40,266 nt of DNA from assembly GCA_913778275.1 (NCBI GenBank), contig CAJYWN010000023.1, positions 1 to 40,266 on the forward strand, in the 5' to 3' direction. The notes under the pieces are model-generated. The model did no database searches, had not been told where the DNA came from, and saw nothing but the letters and a program-made list of their open reading frames with translations. The DNA comes from an uncultured Chryseobacterium sp. GTDB lineage: Bacteria; Bacteroidota; Bacteroidia; Flavobacteriales; Weeksellaceae. The position numbers and the translations under genes are program-made. This document shows, in pieces, positions 8,452 through 17,029 of this stretch. Each line of letters opens with the position of its first letter. The first letter of the stretch is position 1.

Positions 8452-8883
8452 TTAAATAGCTTTTAAATGATGTTGCAAATGACTAATATAATCATTAATA
8501 ATGAATTCCAGTGTGAAAATCTGCGGTTCTGCTTTTGTCATATCGCAGGTCTTCTGTAAAGCTTCATCCGGCATATTTTCCACGACTCGGACTATCTGAT
8601 AGTTCAGATGTTTCCAAAGAACAATAATGTCTGAAGTCGGAGTACTTTGATAATGCTGCGCTTTTACCCAAAAATCCTGATCATAAACAATATTTTCATT
8701 TTCTTTATATTGTGTGATAACGAATCTCCTGAGATTGGACATCGCACTGTCGCAAAGATGTCCTAAAATTTCTTTTTTAGACCATTTTTCAGGAGAGGTT
8801 TTATGGGACCAGTCTTCGTCATAGATTTCTTCAAACCTTAGAAGCTGTTCATCAACAATATTTTTAAGAATCTGATAATCCAT
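8452..8883 (-). CDS. DinB-family metal-dependent protein
   Basis: Protein of 143 aa of the DinB/YfiT four-helix superfamily. The three-histidine metal site typical of the fold can be assembled from H42 (ILGHLCDSA) and the C-terminal HLQHHL cluster (H135, H138, H139). The segment DEDWSHKTSPEKWSKKEILGHL is the classic DinB first-helix pattern with the conserved WS. The family includes thiol-dependent hydrolases and transferases; no specific substrate can be assigned. It starts 10 nt after the folE stop, so it is probably the second gene of a folE operon. Confidence 0.82.
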   Translation of the reverse strand: MDYQILKNIVDEQLLRFEEIYDEDWSHKTSPEKWSKKEILGHLCDSAMSNLRRFVITQYKENENIVYDQDFWVKAQHYQSTPTSDIIVLWKHLNYQIVRVVENMPDEALQKTCDMTKAEPQIFTLEFIINDYISHLQHHLKAI

Positions 8884-8893
8884 TTATTTCAAA

Positions 8894-9559
8894 TTAATCC
8901 AATTTCGCATGACTTCCCACATAATGAAGGAACTCCTGTCTTGTAATAGGGTTTGTCCTGAAAATACCACTCAGCTCGGCTGTAATGGTAGAACTTGCGG
9001 TATCTTTAATACCTCTGCAGTTAACACACAGGTGTTTTGCATCAATGATACAGGCAACATCTTTTGTACCCAACGATTCTTTTAAGGCATCTACAATCTG
9101 CATAGTAAGTCTTTCCTGCACCTGCGGACGTTTTGCATAATAATCAACGATCCTGTTGATTTTCGAAAGGCCGATTACTTCACCGTTGGAAATGTATGCC
9201 ACATGCGCTCTTCCGATAATCGGCAAAAAGTGATGTTCGCAGAAAGAATATACGGTAATATCTTTTTCCACCAGCATCTGGCGATATTTGTATTTGTTTG
9301 AAAATGTGGAAATCCCCGGCTTATTTTCAGGAAGAAGTCCACCGAAAATTTCGTTCACATACATTTTCGCAACCCTCCTCGGGGAATCTTTCAGGGAGTC
9401 ATCGGTCATATCTAGTCCGAGAGTTTCCATGATTTCTCCGAATAGTGCAGTAATTTTTTCTATCTTCTCTTCCGGTGATTTATCAAAAGCATCTTTCCTT
9501 ATCGGCGTATGTTCTTTTCCCGTGAAAATATCATCGTCGTTATCCGTAAAATCAACCAT
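8894..9559 (-). CDS. folE: GTP cyclohydrolase I
   Basis: Enzyme of 221 aa catalysing the first step of tetrahydrofolate or pterin synthesis, GTP to 7,8-dihydroneopterin triphosphate. Zinc ligands are at the expected places: C107 and H110 in FCEHHFLP and C178 in HLCVNCRG. GEVIGLSKINR and AKRPQVQERLT are also diagnostic. Its nearness to metF and metH is notable because they consume folate cofactors, but it lies on a separate transcript beyond two plus-strand genes. It is followed closely by dinB. Confidence 0.97.
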   Translation of the reverse strand: MVDFTDNDDDIFTGKEHTPIRKDAFDKSPEEKIEKITALFGEIMETLGLDMTDDSLKDSPRRVAKMYVNEIFGGLLPENKPGISTFSNKYKYRQMLVEKDITVYSFCEHHFLPIIGRAHVAYISNGEVIGLSKINRIVDYYAKRPQVQERLTMQIVDALKESLGTKDVACIIDAKHLCVNCRGIKDTASSTITAELSGIFRTNPITRQEFLHYVGSHAKLD

Positions 9560-9575
9560 TTTTATTTAATTTGCA

Positions 9576-9583
9576 CAAAAATA
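9576..9583 (-). promoter_or_regulatory. Bacteroidota -7 box for folE
   Basis: TATTTTTG on the minus strand matches TAnnTTTG exactly and lies 16 nt upstream of the folE ATG. No clear -33 TTTG is seen. Confidence 0.5.
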
Positions 9584-9656
9584 CGGATAAAATCTGTTCG
9601 TCATATTTAATTTAGCCGAAAAACATTATCTTTCGCCGCCAACATCACTTTATGCT

Positions 9657-10811
9657 ATGATTATTGCTGAAGAAGTACAAAGCAAAGCCCGGGAAAAGGA
9701 ATTTTTAGAATTCCCGGCAAGACTTTATCAACATGACCCGAACTATATCAGACCTTTGGATAAGGATATTGAAGAGATCTTTCATCCCGGGAAAAACAAA
9801 TTCTTCAAGAACGGAGAATGCTCCCGATTTCTGTTTAAAAATAAGAATAAAGAGACCGTAGGAAGGATTGCGGTTTTTGTCAACAATTTTTACGAGCAAC
9901 AGCAGCCTACCGGCGGAATAGGATTCTTCGACTGCATCAACAATCAGGAAACTGCGAATTTTATTTTTGACCACTGTAAAGAATGGCTTCAAAAACGGGG
10001 AATGGAAGCGATGGACGGATCGATCAATTTCGGGGAACGGGATAAATTCTGGGGCGTATTGACGGATGGCTTCGAACAACCTCTTTATGGGATGAATTAT
10101 AATTTTCCTTATTATAAACAGCTTTTTGAAAATTACGGTTTCAGGGTTTATTTTGAGCAGCTGTGTTTTTCAAGACCTATCTTCGCAGAAGTTTCGCGTG
10201 TATTTACAGTGATGCATGCAAAGCATCAACGAAATCCCGATATTTCAGCACAGCCAATGAAAAAAAATAATCTGAAAAAATTTGCAAAAGATTTTACCGA
10301 AATTTATAATAAAGCCTGGGCTGCACATGGTGAAGGAAAATGCATGGAAGAATCTAAGGTACTGAAAATGTTTAGAACCATGAAGCCTATCATCAATGAA
10401 CATATTTCCTGGTTTGTGTATGAAAAGGAAAAGCCCATCGCGATGTGGATGAATATTCCCGATCTGAACCAATGGTTTAAATATCTTAACGGAAAATTTG
10501 GTATTCTTCAGAAGCTTAAATTCTTATGGGTAAAAAGGTTTAAGAAAAATGAAAAAATGGTAGGTCTTGTTTTCGGAGTGATTCCGGAATGGCAGAAAAA
10601 AGGGATTGAAGGATATATGATCTGGGAAGGAACCCAACATTTGAGGAAACATACCGATTTTAAAGTCACAGAAATGCAGTGGATTGGCGATTTCAATCCT
10701 AAAATGATTAAAATTGCAGAAAATCTTGATACTACGGTAACGAGAAAGCTGGCAACGTACCGGTATTTGTTTGACCGCAATAAGGAGTTTGAGAGACATC
10801 CTACCCTATAA
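9657..10811 (+). CDS. GNAT-like acyltransferase, conserved Bacteroidota protein
   Basis: Protein of 384 aa. An N-terminal half with short GNAT-like strands (VGRIAVFVNN, GGIGFFDC) and a C-terminal segment VIPEWQKKGIEGYMIWEG, where the R/QxxGxx acetyl-CoA loop would lie, point to a double-GNAT architecture. It is probably cytoplasmic, with no signal peptide. The substrate is unknown. It is transcribed divergently from folE with a 97-nt gap, and a plus-strand gene follows after 18 nt, suggesting a two-gene operon. ATG at 9657 is the first start after the promoter region. Confidence 0.65.
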   Translation: MIIAEEVQSKAREKEFLEFPARLYQHDPNYIRPLDKDIEEIFHPGKNKFFKNGECSRFLFKNKNKETVGRIAVFVNNFYEQQQPTGGIGFFDCINNQETANFIFDHCKEWLQKRGMEAMDGSINFGERDKFWGVLTDGFEQPLYGMNYNFPYYKQLFENYGFRVYFEQLCFSRPIFAEVSRVFTVMHAKHQRNPDISAQPMKKNNLKKFAKDFTEIYNKAWAAHGEGKCMEESKVLKMFRTMKPIINEHISWFVYEKEKPIAMWMNIPDLNQWFKYLNGKFGILQKLKFLWVKRFKKNEKMVGLVFGVIPEWQKKGIEGYMIWEGTQHLRKHTDFKVTEMQWIGDFNPKMIKIAENLDTTVTRKLATYRYLFDRNKEFERHPTL

Positions 10812-10829
10812 CTTTAAAAAATAAATATT

Positions 10830-11315
10830 ATGGATCCAGTATTTGTTCTGCTGGTTTTTTTTCTTTTCATCCTATTATTTATTCCTGCCATTATTTTTCT
10901 GATTGCTTATCTTGCCGCAAGAAGCAGGAAGAAAAAGCAGAAAGCAATGCTGGAAAAAACAGGAACTCCTGAATATTACGCTTTTGTGCGCTACAACATA
11001 GGAAGTGCGCAAAATGAATTTTTTAAGCTTAAAGCATTTCAGGGCAGCGGAATTTTATATGTTGAAGGCCGGAATATTTATTTTGAAGATACGTTGCATC
11101 AAAATCCGCATGTATTTTCTATGGATGAAAGCAGTATAAAATGGGAAGATATTAATATTGTAAATGGACTCCTGAAATGGTTTTCAATAACCGATAAGAA
11201 AAAGAAATATTATTTCAATATTGAAAGCGGGATGTTTATTTTTAATCTGAATTCTTCCAAGCCCACCACTAAGGGTGTTTTTGATAAACTACTGTTATAT
11301 CAGAATGAGATTTGA
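10830..11315 (+). CDS. Hypothetical membrane-anchored protein
   Basis: Protein of 161 aa with one hydrophobic N-terminal helix (about residues 4-30), then a basic stop-transfer stretch RSRKKKQKA, leaving a cytoplasmic domain of about 120 residues. That domain is rich in beta-forming segments (GSGILYVEGRNIYFED, KKYYFNIESGMFIFNL) and might be PH-like, though this is only an impression. It follows the GNAT-like gene by 18 nt and is followed by a very strong palindrome. Confidence 0.6.
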   Translation: MDPVFVLLVFFLFILLFIPAIIFLIAYLAARSRKKKQKAMLEKTGTPEYYAFVRYNIGSAQNEFFKLKAFQGSGILYVEGRNIYFEDTLHQNPHVFSMDESSIKWEDINIVNGLLKWFSITDKKKKYYFNIESGMFIFNLNSSKPTTKGVFDKLLLYQNEI

Positions 11316-11322
11316 CAGGTAA

Positions 11323-11363
11323 TTCAGTTTTCAGCGGCGGCAGAGCCGCCGCTGAAAACTGAA
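11323..11363. repeat. Perfect 19-bp-stem GC-rich palindrome between convergent genes
   Basis: TTCAGTTTTCAGCGGCGGC, loop AGA, then the exact reverse complement. It separates the plus-strand 161-aa gene from the minus-strand metF. It probably ends transcription from both sides, although T-tracts are short, or it is a REP-like element. Confidence 0.7.
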
Positions 11364-11424
11364 AAGATAAAAATGAAAAAATTCAATTTTTTGGAATACT
11401 TTTCATTATGATTTCTTGCCACTA

Positions 11425-12384
11425 TTAAAAAAGTTCTCCCGCTACTTTCTTAATATTATCACTTTTTCCCATCGAGTAAAAATGCAGTACGGGAACTCCG
11501 AAATCAAGTAATTCTCTGCACTGATTAATCGCCCATTCTATCCCAATTTGCTTTACAGCATCATTGTTTTTGGCATTTTCCACTTCACTGATCAGCTCTT
11601 CCGGAAGATCGATTTTAAAAACCTGCGGAAGAAGTTTCAGATGCTTTTTGGTGGCAATCGGTTTAATCCCGGGAATAATAGGAACGGTAATATCCATTTC
11701 ACGAGCTTTTTTTACGAATTCAATGAACTTTTTATTATCAAAAAACATTTGAGTCACGATATAATCCGCTCCTGCATCTACTTTTTGCTTCAGCCATTTT
11801 AAATCATAATTCATGGAAGGTGCTTCAATATGCTTTTCGGGATAACCTGCCACACCGACACAGAATTTATTGTGTTCGTCACATTCCTGATCCTCGTTAT
11901 GTAAATATTTGCCTCTTCCGAGATTATTGATTTGATGAACTAAATCCATAGCACTTGCATGACCTCCGGTAGTGGGTTCAAAATATTGATGTCCTTTCAT
12001 CGCATCGCCTCTTAAAGCCATAACGTTATCAATTCCCAGATACATACAATCTACCAGAAGATATTCTGTTTCTTCTTTGGTAAACCCTCCGCAAAGCAAG
12101 TGCGGAACGGTATCCACATTGTATTTGTGCTGAATGGCGGCGCAAATTCCTAACGTTCCGGGGCGCATTCTGGTGATGCGGCGTTCCATCAAACCGTTTC
12201 CTTTATCAATATAAATGTACTCTTCTCTTGAAGTCGTAACGTCAATAAAAGGCGGTTTGAATTCCATTAAAGGATCAATATTCTTGTAAAGGTCTTCGAT
12301 TCCGATGCCTTTTTGCGGTGGAACGACTTCCAGGGAGAATAAGGTTTTTCCGTTTGCGTTTTTTATATGGTCCGTGATTTTCAT
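11425..12384 (-). CDS. metF: 5,10-methylenetetrahydrofolate reductase
   Basis: Flavoenzyme of 319 aa that reduces methylene-THF to methyl-THF, the methyl donor for MetH. Family features are the N-terminal FSLEVVPP strand carrying the catalytic Glu, the NVMALRGD strand, the FCVGVAGYPEKH block and DYIVTQMFFDN. Length is slightly above the roughly 300 aa of E. coli MetF. Its ATG directly abuts the TAA of the 109-aa gene upstream, so the two are translationally linked. It is the last gene of the methionine operon. Confidence 0.96.
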   Translation of the reverse strand: MKITDHIKNANGKTLFSLEVVPPQKGIGIEDLYKNIDPLMEFKPPFIDVTTSREEYIYIDKGNGLMERRITRMRPGTLGICAAIQHKYNVDTVPHLLCGGFTKEETEYLLVDCMYLGIDNVMALRGDAMKGHQYFEPTTGGHASAMDLVHQINNLGRGKYLHNEDQECDEHNKFCVGVAGYPEKHIEAPSMNYDLKWLKQKVDAGADYIVTQMFFDNKKFIEFVKKAREMDITVPIIPGIKPIATKKHLKLLPQVFKIDLPEELISEVENAKNNDAVKQIGIEWAINQCRELLDFGVPVLHFYSMGKSDNIKKVAGELF

Positions 12385-12714
12385 TTAGTTAAAATGTCGT
12401 TTTAATTTTTCGTTTTCAATTTTTAAAATTTCGCCCACTCCGATAATTTTTGTCCCCTCAATAAATTCAAACTTTAATCCTTCATATAATTTATTTTCAA
12501 AAAGGTGCGGGGACAAAAGTGTTATTTGGGCTTCTATATCTTCACCTGGAAAAACCCATTCTTTGTTAATGAAAACTTGTCTTCCGGATGATGTTGATTT
12601 TTCAAAATCAAACTTTACCTGAGGTCTATAACCAGATTGAGCAGGAATTATTCTTCCTCCTTCATCAGAGCTTCGGTACTTTAAATAAGCAATAAAGTCG
12701 AAATCGTCTTTCAT
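12385..12714 (-). CDS. Stand-alone EF-Tu domain-III-like protein
   Basis: Protein of 109 aa that matches the third beta-barrel domain of elongation factor Tu over nearly its whole length. SSDEGGRIIPAQSGYRPQVK corresponds to the EF-Tu pattern DEGGRHTP...YRPQ, PGEDIEAQITLLSP to PGDNI...TLI.P, and the end GLKFEFIEGTKIIGVGEI to the closing G.RFAIREGG.TVGAG strand. There is no GTPase domain and no domain II. It lies 9 nt after metH and abuts metF, so it is fully embedded in the methionine operon. In EF-Tu this domain contacts EF-Ts and tRNA; what the isolated domain does here is unknown. Confidence 0.8.
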   Translation of the reverse strand: MKDDFDFIAYLKYRSSDEGGRIIPAQSGYRPQVKFDFEKSTSSGRQVFINKEWVFPGEDIEAQITLLSPHLFENKLYEGLKFEFIEGTKIIGVGEILKIENEKLKRHFN

Positions 12715-12723
12715 AAATCCTAA

Positions 12724-15700
12724 TTAAATCCCATCTGCCAAATTAGGATTCAGCCATTTTCTGGCTTCCTGTAAAGAAATTCCTTTTCTTACGGAATACT
12801 CTTTCAACTGGTCTTCTGCAATTTTCCCAAGTCCGAAATATTTGGCGTGCGGGCTTCCGAAATAATATCCTGAGACCGAGGCAGTCGGGAACATCGCTAA
12901 ACTCTCCGTAAGATAAACCCCAATATTTTCTTCCACTTTCAATAAATCCCAAATGGTATGCTTTTCCAAATGATCCGGACAGGCAGGATATCCCGGAGCC
13001 GGACGGATTCCTTTATACTTTTCGGCAATCAATTCCTCATTGGTTAAATTTTCCTGATTGGCGTAGCCCCAGTATTCGGTCCTTACTTTTTTATGCAAAA
13101 ATTCTGCATATGCTTCTGCGAAACGGTCTGCCAAAGCTTTAACCATGATGGCATTATAATCGTCATTTGCTTTTTCATATTCTTCGGCCAGTTCATCCGT
13201 TCCGAAGCCTGTTGTCACACAGAATGCTCCGACATAGTCTGTTTTTCCGGAGTTTTTAGGCGCAATAAAATCACTTAGCGCCAGATAATCTTTTCCTTTT
13301 GAACGCTGAGCCTGTTGTCTTAAGGTAATGAATTTTGCTTTCTGCTGATTATCTTCGTCAAAGATGAGAATATCGTCGGTCTCATTGGAATTGGCTTTGA
13401 AAATTCCGAAAATAGCTTTTGCCGTTAATAATTTTTCATCCAAAATTCTTTTTAAGATTACCTGGGCATCCTTGAATAATTCTTTAGCCTGAGTTCCTAC
13501 GACTTCATCTTCCAGAATATTGGGATATTTCCCGTGAAGGTCCCAGCTTCTGAAAAACGGCGACCAGTCGATGAACGGCAATAATTCTCTTAAATCCTGA
13601 TTTTCAATAACAGTAATTCCTAACTGATTAGGTGTAAAAATTTCTTCATTCTCCCAGTCGATTTTAAATTTATTTTCTCTTGCTTCCTCTATGGAAACAT
13701 AGTCTTTTTCTACCTGTCTGTTCAGAAACTTTTCACGGAATTCAGAGTATTCAGTTTTCAGATCATCAACATATTCCTTGTTACGGTCTCCTAATAATGA
13801 ACTTACTACGTTTACGGCTCTGGAAGCATCATTCACATGAACTACCGCATTTTTATATTTCAAATCAATTTTTACAGCAGTATGCGCCTTTGAGGTTGTT
13901 GCACCACCGATTAACAAAGGGAAATTTAAATTCTGTCTTTCTAGTTCGGAGGCGATATAAACCATTTCATCCAGGCTCGGTGTAATAAGCCCGCTTAGTC
14001 CGATCACATCTACTTTTTCTTCGATAGCGGTCTGGATAATTTTTTCAGCAGGAACCATCACTCCGAGATCAACAATCTCGTAATTGTTACAACCCAAAAC
14101 CACACTCACAATATTTTTACCAATGTCATGAACATCTCCTTTTACCGTTGCCATCAGAATTTTTCCCGCCCTCTCTCTCCCAGAGGGAGAAGAATCGCTA
14201 ATACTATTATTTTTACTTTTTTGAAGTTCTTCAGAAATTGTCTTCAATACGGAATCAAGATTTGTTAAAACATCTTCATTCTTAAATCTAATAACTTTAA
14301 AACCATATGATTGTAAAATTTCAGTTCTTGATGCATCTTTTTCTTTTTGTGCTTCTTCATCATGAAATTTCCCATCAACTTCTATAATTAAATTCGCCCT
14401 CAAACAAACAAAATCTACTATAAACTGGTCAATAATATGTTGTCTTCTGAATTTAGAACCTTCAAATTTTTTACCACTTAATATATTCCAAAGTAAAGTT
14501 TCTGCTTCCGTCATTGTATCGCGCAGCTCTCTCGCACGTACTTTCAATTCCTTATATAAGATCGGGTTTGCAGTTTGCCAACCATATTTCTTATTTTCAG
14601 CAATTTGCACATCATTATTAGAGATGTTATCCCCCTCGGGGGAAAGGGGGCTTTTAATAAATGGCTCAATATACGCCACCGCTTTTTTCATCACCCTTGC
14701 CGATTTTACCACTTGTGGCAAAAACATTTTTCCGCTTCCGAATAAATCTCCCACAACGCCCATTCCGGTCATCAAATTAATTTCAATTACGTGAAGCGGT
14801 TTTTCTGCCTGCAATCTTGCTTCTTCAACATCTTCTTCAATGAAACGGTCGATCCCTTTTACCAAAGCATGGGTAATTCTTTCCTGCAAGGGATGATTTC
14901 TCCATTCAAGGTCTTCGGTTTTTTCTTTTTTTACCGATTTATGTTTTTCCGAATAATCTAAAAGCCGCTCCGTAGCATCTTCTCTTTTATCAAGAATAAC
15001 ATCTTCAACCAATTCAAGAAGCTTTTTGTTGATTTCATCATAGACTTCGAGCATTGCGGGGTTTACAATCCCCATATTCATTCCTGCCTGAATGGCATGA
15101 TATAAGAAAACCGAATGCATTGCTTCCCTCACTGTGTCATTTCCGCGGAAGGAAAACGAAACGTTGGAAACCCCTCCGCTTACCGATGCATAGGGAAGAT
15201 TCTGGCGAACCCATCTGGTTGCTTCAATAAAATCGATGGCGTTTCTCCGGTGTTCGTCCATTCCCGTTGCAACAGGAAAAATATTCAAATCAAATATGAT
15301 ATCTTCAGCCGGAAAATTTAAACGATTCACCAAAATATCATAAGAACGTTTTGAGATTTCAATTCTGCGTTCATAGGTATCGGCCTGACCCAGCTCATCG
15401 AAGGCCATTACAATAACAGCAGCACCATATCTTTTGATTGCTTTTGCCTGCCTGATAAATTCTTCTTCGCCACCTTTAAGGCTGATTGAATTAACGACGC
15501 ATTTTCCCTGAGCAACCTGAAGTCCGGCTTCCAAAATTTCCCATTTTGAGGAGTCGATCATCAGAGGAATTCTGGCGATGTCTGGTTCCGAGGCAATTAA
15601 ATTTAAAAATTTGATCATAGAAGCTTTTCCGTCGATCAATCCGTCATCGAAATTGACATCCAGAATCTGGGCACCGCCTTCAACCTGATGACGTGCGATA

Positions 15701-15846
15701 TCCAGAGCTTCTGCAAATTTTTCTTCTTTTATTAATCTTAAAAATTTCTTTGATCCGGCAACATTGGTTCTTTCTCCAACATTGATAAAATTACTTTCCG
15801 GTGTTATGATCAAAGGCTCCAGCCCTGATAATCTTAAATATTTCAT
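12724..15846 (-). CDS. metH: Methionine synthase, B12-dependent large part, with inserted DUF559 domain
   Basis: This is the C-terminal three-quarters of cobalamin-dependent methionine synthase; the homocysteine-binding part is a separate gene upstream. Domains in order: pterin (methyl-THF)-binding, about residues 15-275 ([16 protein letters not shown]); four-helix cap, about 300-398; a foreign DUF559 insertion, about 399-560; B12-binding Rossmann domain from 561 with lower ligand H573 in GDVHDIGKN; and the AdoMet-binding reactivation domain, about 740-1040 ([12 protein letters not shown]). I use the ATG at 15846 rather than the TTG one codon earlier, giving 1040 aa. The frame stays open through the insertion and flanking MetH sequence looks intact, so the enzyme is probably functional. 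Confidence 0.93.
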   Translation of the reverse strand: MKYLRLSGLEPLIITPESNFINVGERTNVAGSKKFLRLIKEEKFAEALDIARHQVEGGAQILDVNFDDGLIDGKASMIKFLNLIASEPDIARIPLMIDSSKWEILEAGLQVAQGKCVVNSISLKGGEEEFIRQAKAIKRYGAAVIVMAFDELGQADTYERRIEISKRSYDILVNRLNFPAEDIIFDLNIFPVATGMDEHRRNAIDFIEATRWVRQNLPYASVSGGVSNVSFSFRGNDTVREAMHSVFLYHAIQAGMNMGIVNPAMLEVYDEINKKLLELVEDVILDKREDATERLLDYSEKHKSVKKEKTEDLEWRNHPLQERITHALVKGIDRFIEEDVEEARLQAEKPLHVIEINLMTGMGVVGDLFGSGKMFLPQVVKSARVMKKAVAYIEPFIKSPLSPEGDNISNNDVQIAENKKYGWQTANPILYKELKVRARELRDTMTEAETLLWNILSGKKFEGSKFRRQHIIDQFIVDFVCLRANLIIEVDGKFHDEEAQKEKDASRTEILQSYGFKVIRFKNEDVLTNLDSVLKTISEELQKSKNNSISDSSPSGRERAGKILMATVKGDVHDIGKNIVSVVLGCNNYEIVDLGVMVPAEKIIQTAIEEKVDVIGLSGLITPSLDEMVYIASELERQNLNFPLLIGGATTSKAHTAVKIDLKYKNAVVHVNDASRAVNVVSSLLGDRNKEYVDDLKTEYSEFREKFLNRQVEKDYVSIEEARENKFKIDWENEEIFTPNQLGITVIENQDLRELLPFIDWSPFFRSWDLHGKYPNILEDEVVGTQAKELFKDAQVILKRILDEKLLTAKAIFGIFKANSNETDDILIFDEDNQQKAKFITLRQQAQRSKGKDYLALSDFIAPKNSGKTDYVGAFCVTTGFGTDELAEEYEKANDDYNAIMVKALADRFAEAYAEFLHKKVRTEYWGYANQENLTNEELIAEKYKGIRPAPGYPACPDHLEKHTIWDLLKVEENIGVYLTESLAMFPTASVSGYYFGSPHAKYFGLGKIAEDQLKEYSVRKGISLQEARKWLNPNLADGI
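14167..14652 (-). mobile_element. In-frame DUF559 endonuclease-like insertion within metH
   Basis: About 486 bp (162 codons) has no counterpart in ordinary MetH, where helix AYIEPFI runs by a short linker to [11 protein letters not shown]. The insert encodes a whole DUF559 domain: [19 protein letters not shown], then [16 protein letters not shown], then the Vsr-like catalytic strand [12 protein letters not shown] and [14 protein letters not shown]-(D/E)xK-type residues D, E-x-D and H are all kept. The insert begins SPLSPEGDN and ends SSPSGRERA; the DNA there forms palindromes (CCCCCTCGGGGG at 14631-14642 and TCTCCC/GGGAGA at 14176-14190). It looks like a self-contained element that joined the reading frame. 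Confidence 0.8.
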
Positions 15847-15852
15847 CAATTA

Positions 15853-16944
15853 TTACTCTTCTAAAATAAAATATGCGTTGTTCGCATTCTGCTTCAACAA
15901 ATCCACATGTTTTCCTAAGGCAGTGGTCATCGGAAATCTCTTATAAGCCAGATTATGTTCCCTAGCAAACATTTCTATCTCTTCCGTAATCTCGTTGTAA
16001 TACATATAGCTGTAGTTCGGGAAAAGATGATGGGCAACATGAAAGTTGAAATTTCCCAGCACATTTCTTACAAACCAGTTGTTTTCTTTTAAATCATTTG
16101 TTACTTCAAACTGATGATGCAGCCAGCTGAATGGCAGTCCGTTTTTCTCATCCAGCTTAGGAAAGGCGTTATCCGGAAGCGGATGCAGCGGAAGCAATAC
16201 AAACAGTGCAAAAATACTCGCGGCAATCACCTGTAAAAACCAAGCTCCCAGCGCAAGGCCAATCGACACTTTAAAAAACAAAACCGGAACCGCAATCTGA
16301 TAGAAAAAATAAAAGAGCTTATAGGCAATCATCTTTACTTTTTCTTTTACCGGTATTGCACCCTGGGTTTTCAATATCACACGATCATTATCAAAAAAAT
16401 CCCTGAAATCCCTGATGAACATCCAATTGAATAAATACAACGGATACACCAAAAAGAAAAACCGATGCTGATACTTCTGAACACCTTTCGCCTTAATCCA
16501 TGGAACAATCAGAAGCACACCGCTCTGTTCGATATCGGTATCCCAGCCGTCAACATTAGGATACGCATGATGGCTTGCGATATGTCTTTTTTTCCAGATA
16601 TAGGAATTGGCGCCTACAAAATCGAAAATCTGCAATACGACACTATTGAGTTTTTTGCTTTTAAAAATATTGTTGTGTGCTGCTTCGTGAATCAGATTAA
16701 GATAAATTAAAACCAACGATAATCCCATCAACACAAAACTTAAAATGTATATCCAGGAATTTTCTGCATTAAACAATGCAAATACATACAGCCCGAAATA
16801 CAGCAAAGGCAGTACGACGGCTTTGATCTGAATATAAATATCGCGGTTTTCGGGAATTGCTTCTACCCTCTGGTTCACTTTTTTTCTTAATTCATTAAAT
16901 AATTTTGCATCCTCTGGATCTTTTAAGTAAATAGGTTTTTCCAT
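15853..16944 (-). CDS. Membrane fatty acid desaturase
   Basis: Protein of 363 aa of the acyl-lipid/acyl-CoA desaturase family, which introduces double bonds with a di-iron centre at the membrane. All three histidine boxes are visible: HEAAH at 86-90, HIASHH at 121-126 and HVAHH at 302-306. Hydrophobic helices lie at about 40-85, 165-180 and 205-255. The third box has a His as first residue, unlike the Gln of front-end (delta-5/6) desaturases with fused cytochrome b5, and no b5 domain is present. It lies between the two parts of methionine synthase, with only a few bases to the downstream part, so it should be co-transcribed. Regiospecificity cannot be told. Confidence 0.9.
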   Translation of the reverse strand: MEKPIYLKDPEDAKLFNELRKKVNQRVEAIPENRDIYIQIKAVVLPLLYFGLYVFALFNAENSWIYILSFVLMGLSLVLIYLNLIHEAAHNNIFKSKKLNSVVLQIFDFVGANSYIWKKRHIASHHAYPNVDGWDTDIEQSGVLLIVPWIKAKGVQKYQHRFFFLVYPLYLFNWMFIRDFRDFFDNDRVILKTQGAIPVKEKVKMIAYKLFYFFYQIAVPVLFFKVSIGLALGAWFLQVIAASIFALFVLLPLHPLPDNAFPKLDEKNGLPFSWLHHQFEVTNDLKENNWFVRNVLGNFNFHVAHHLFPNYSYMYYNEITEEIEMFAREHNLAYKRFPMTTALGKHVDLLKQNANNAYFILEE

Positions 16945-17002
16945 TATATCTAATTTTGTGTGATACTTAAAGATAATATTAAAAACTATTCCTTTACTAC
17001 CG

Positions 17003-17029
17003 ATTTAATTAAAAAATTCTATTAAATCA
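17003..17029 (-). other. Weak hairpin at the end of the homocysteine methyltransferase gene
   Basis: On the minus strand GATTTAAT and ATTAAATC form an 8-bp A/T stem overlapping the stop codon. It could cause partial termination or RNA processing before the desaturase gene. Confidence 0.3.

Noticed and set aside
14167..14652. Intein in MetH
   Set aside because: The insert begins with Ser but lacks intein splicing blocks and ends in RERA-G rather than His-Asn followed by Cys, Ser or Thr. It is a plain DUF559 domain at a linker, so splicing is not expected.
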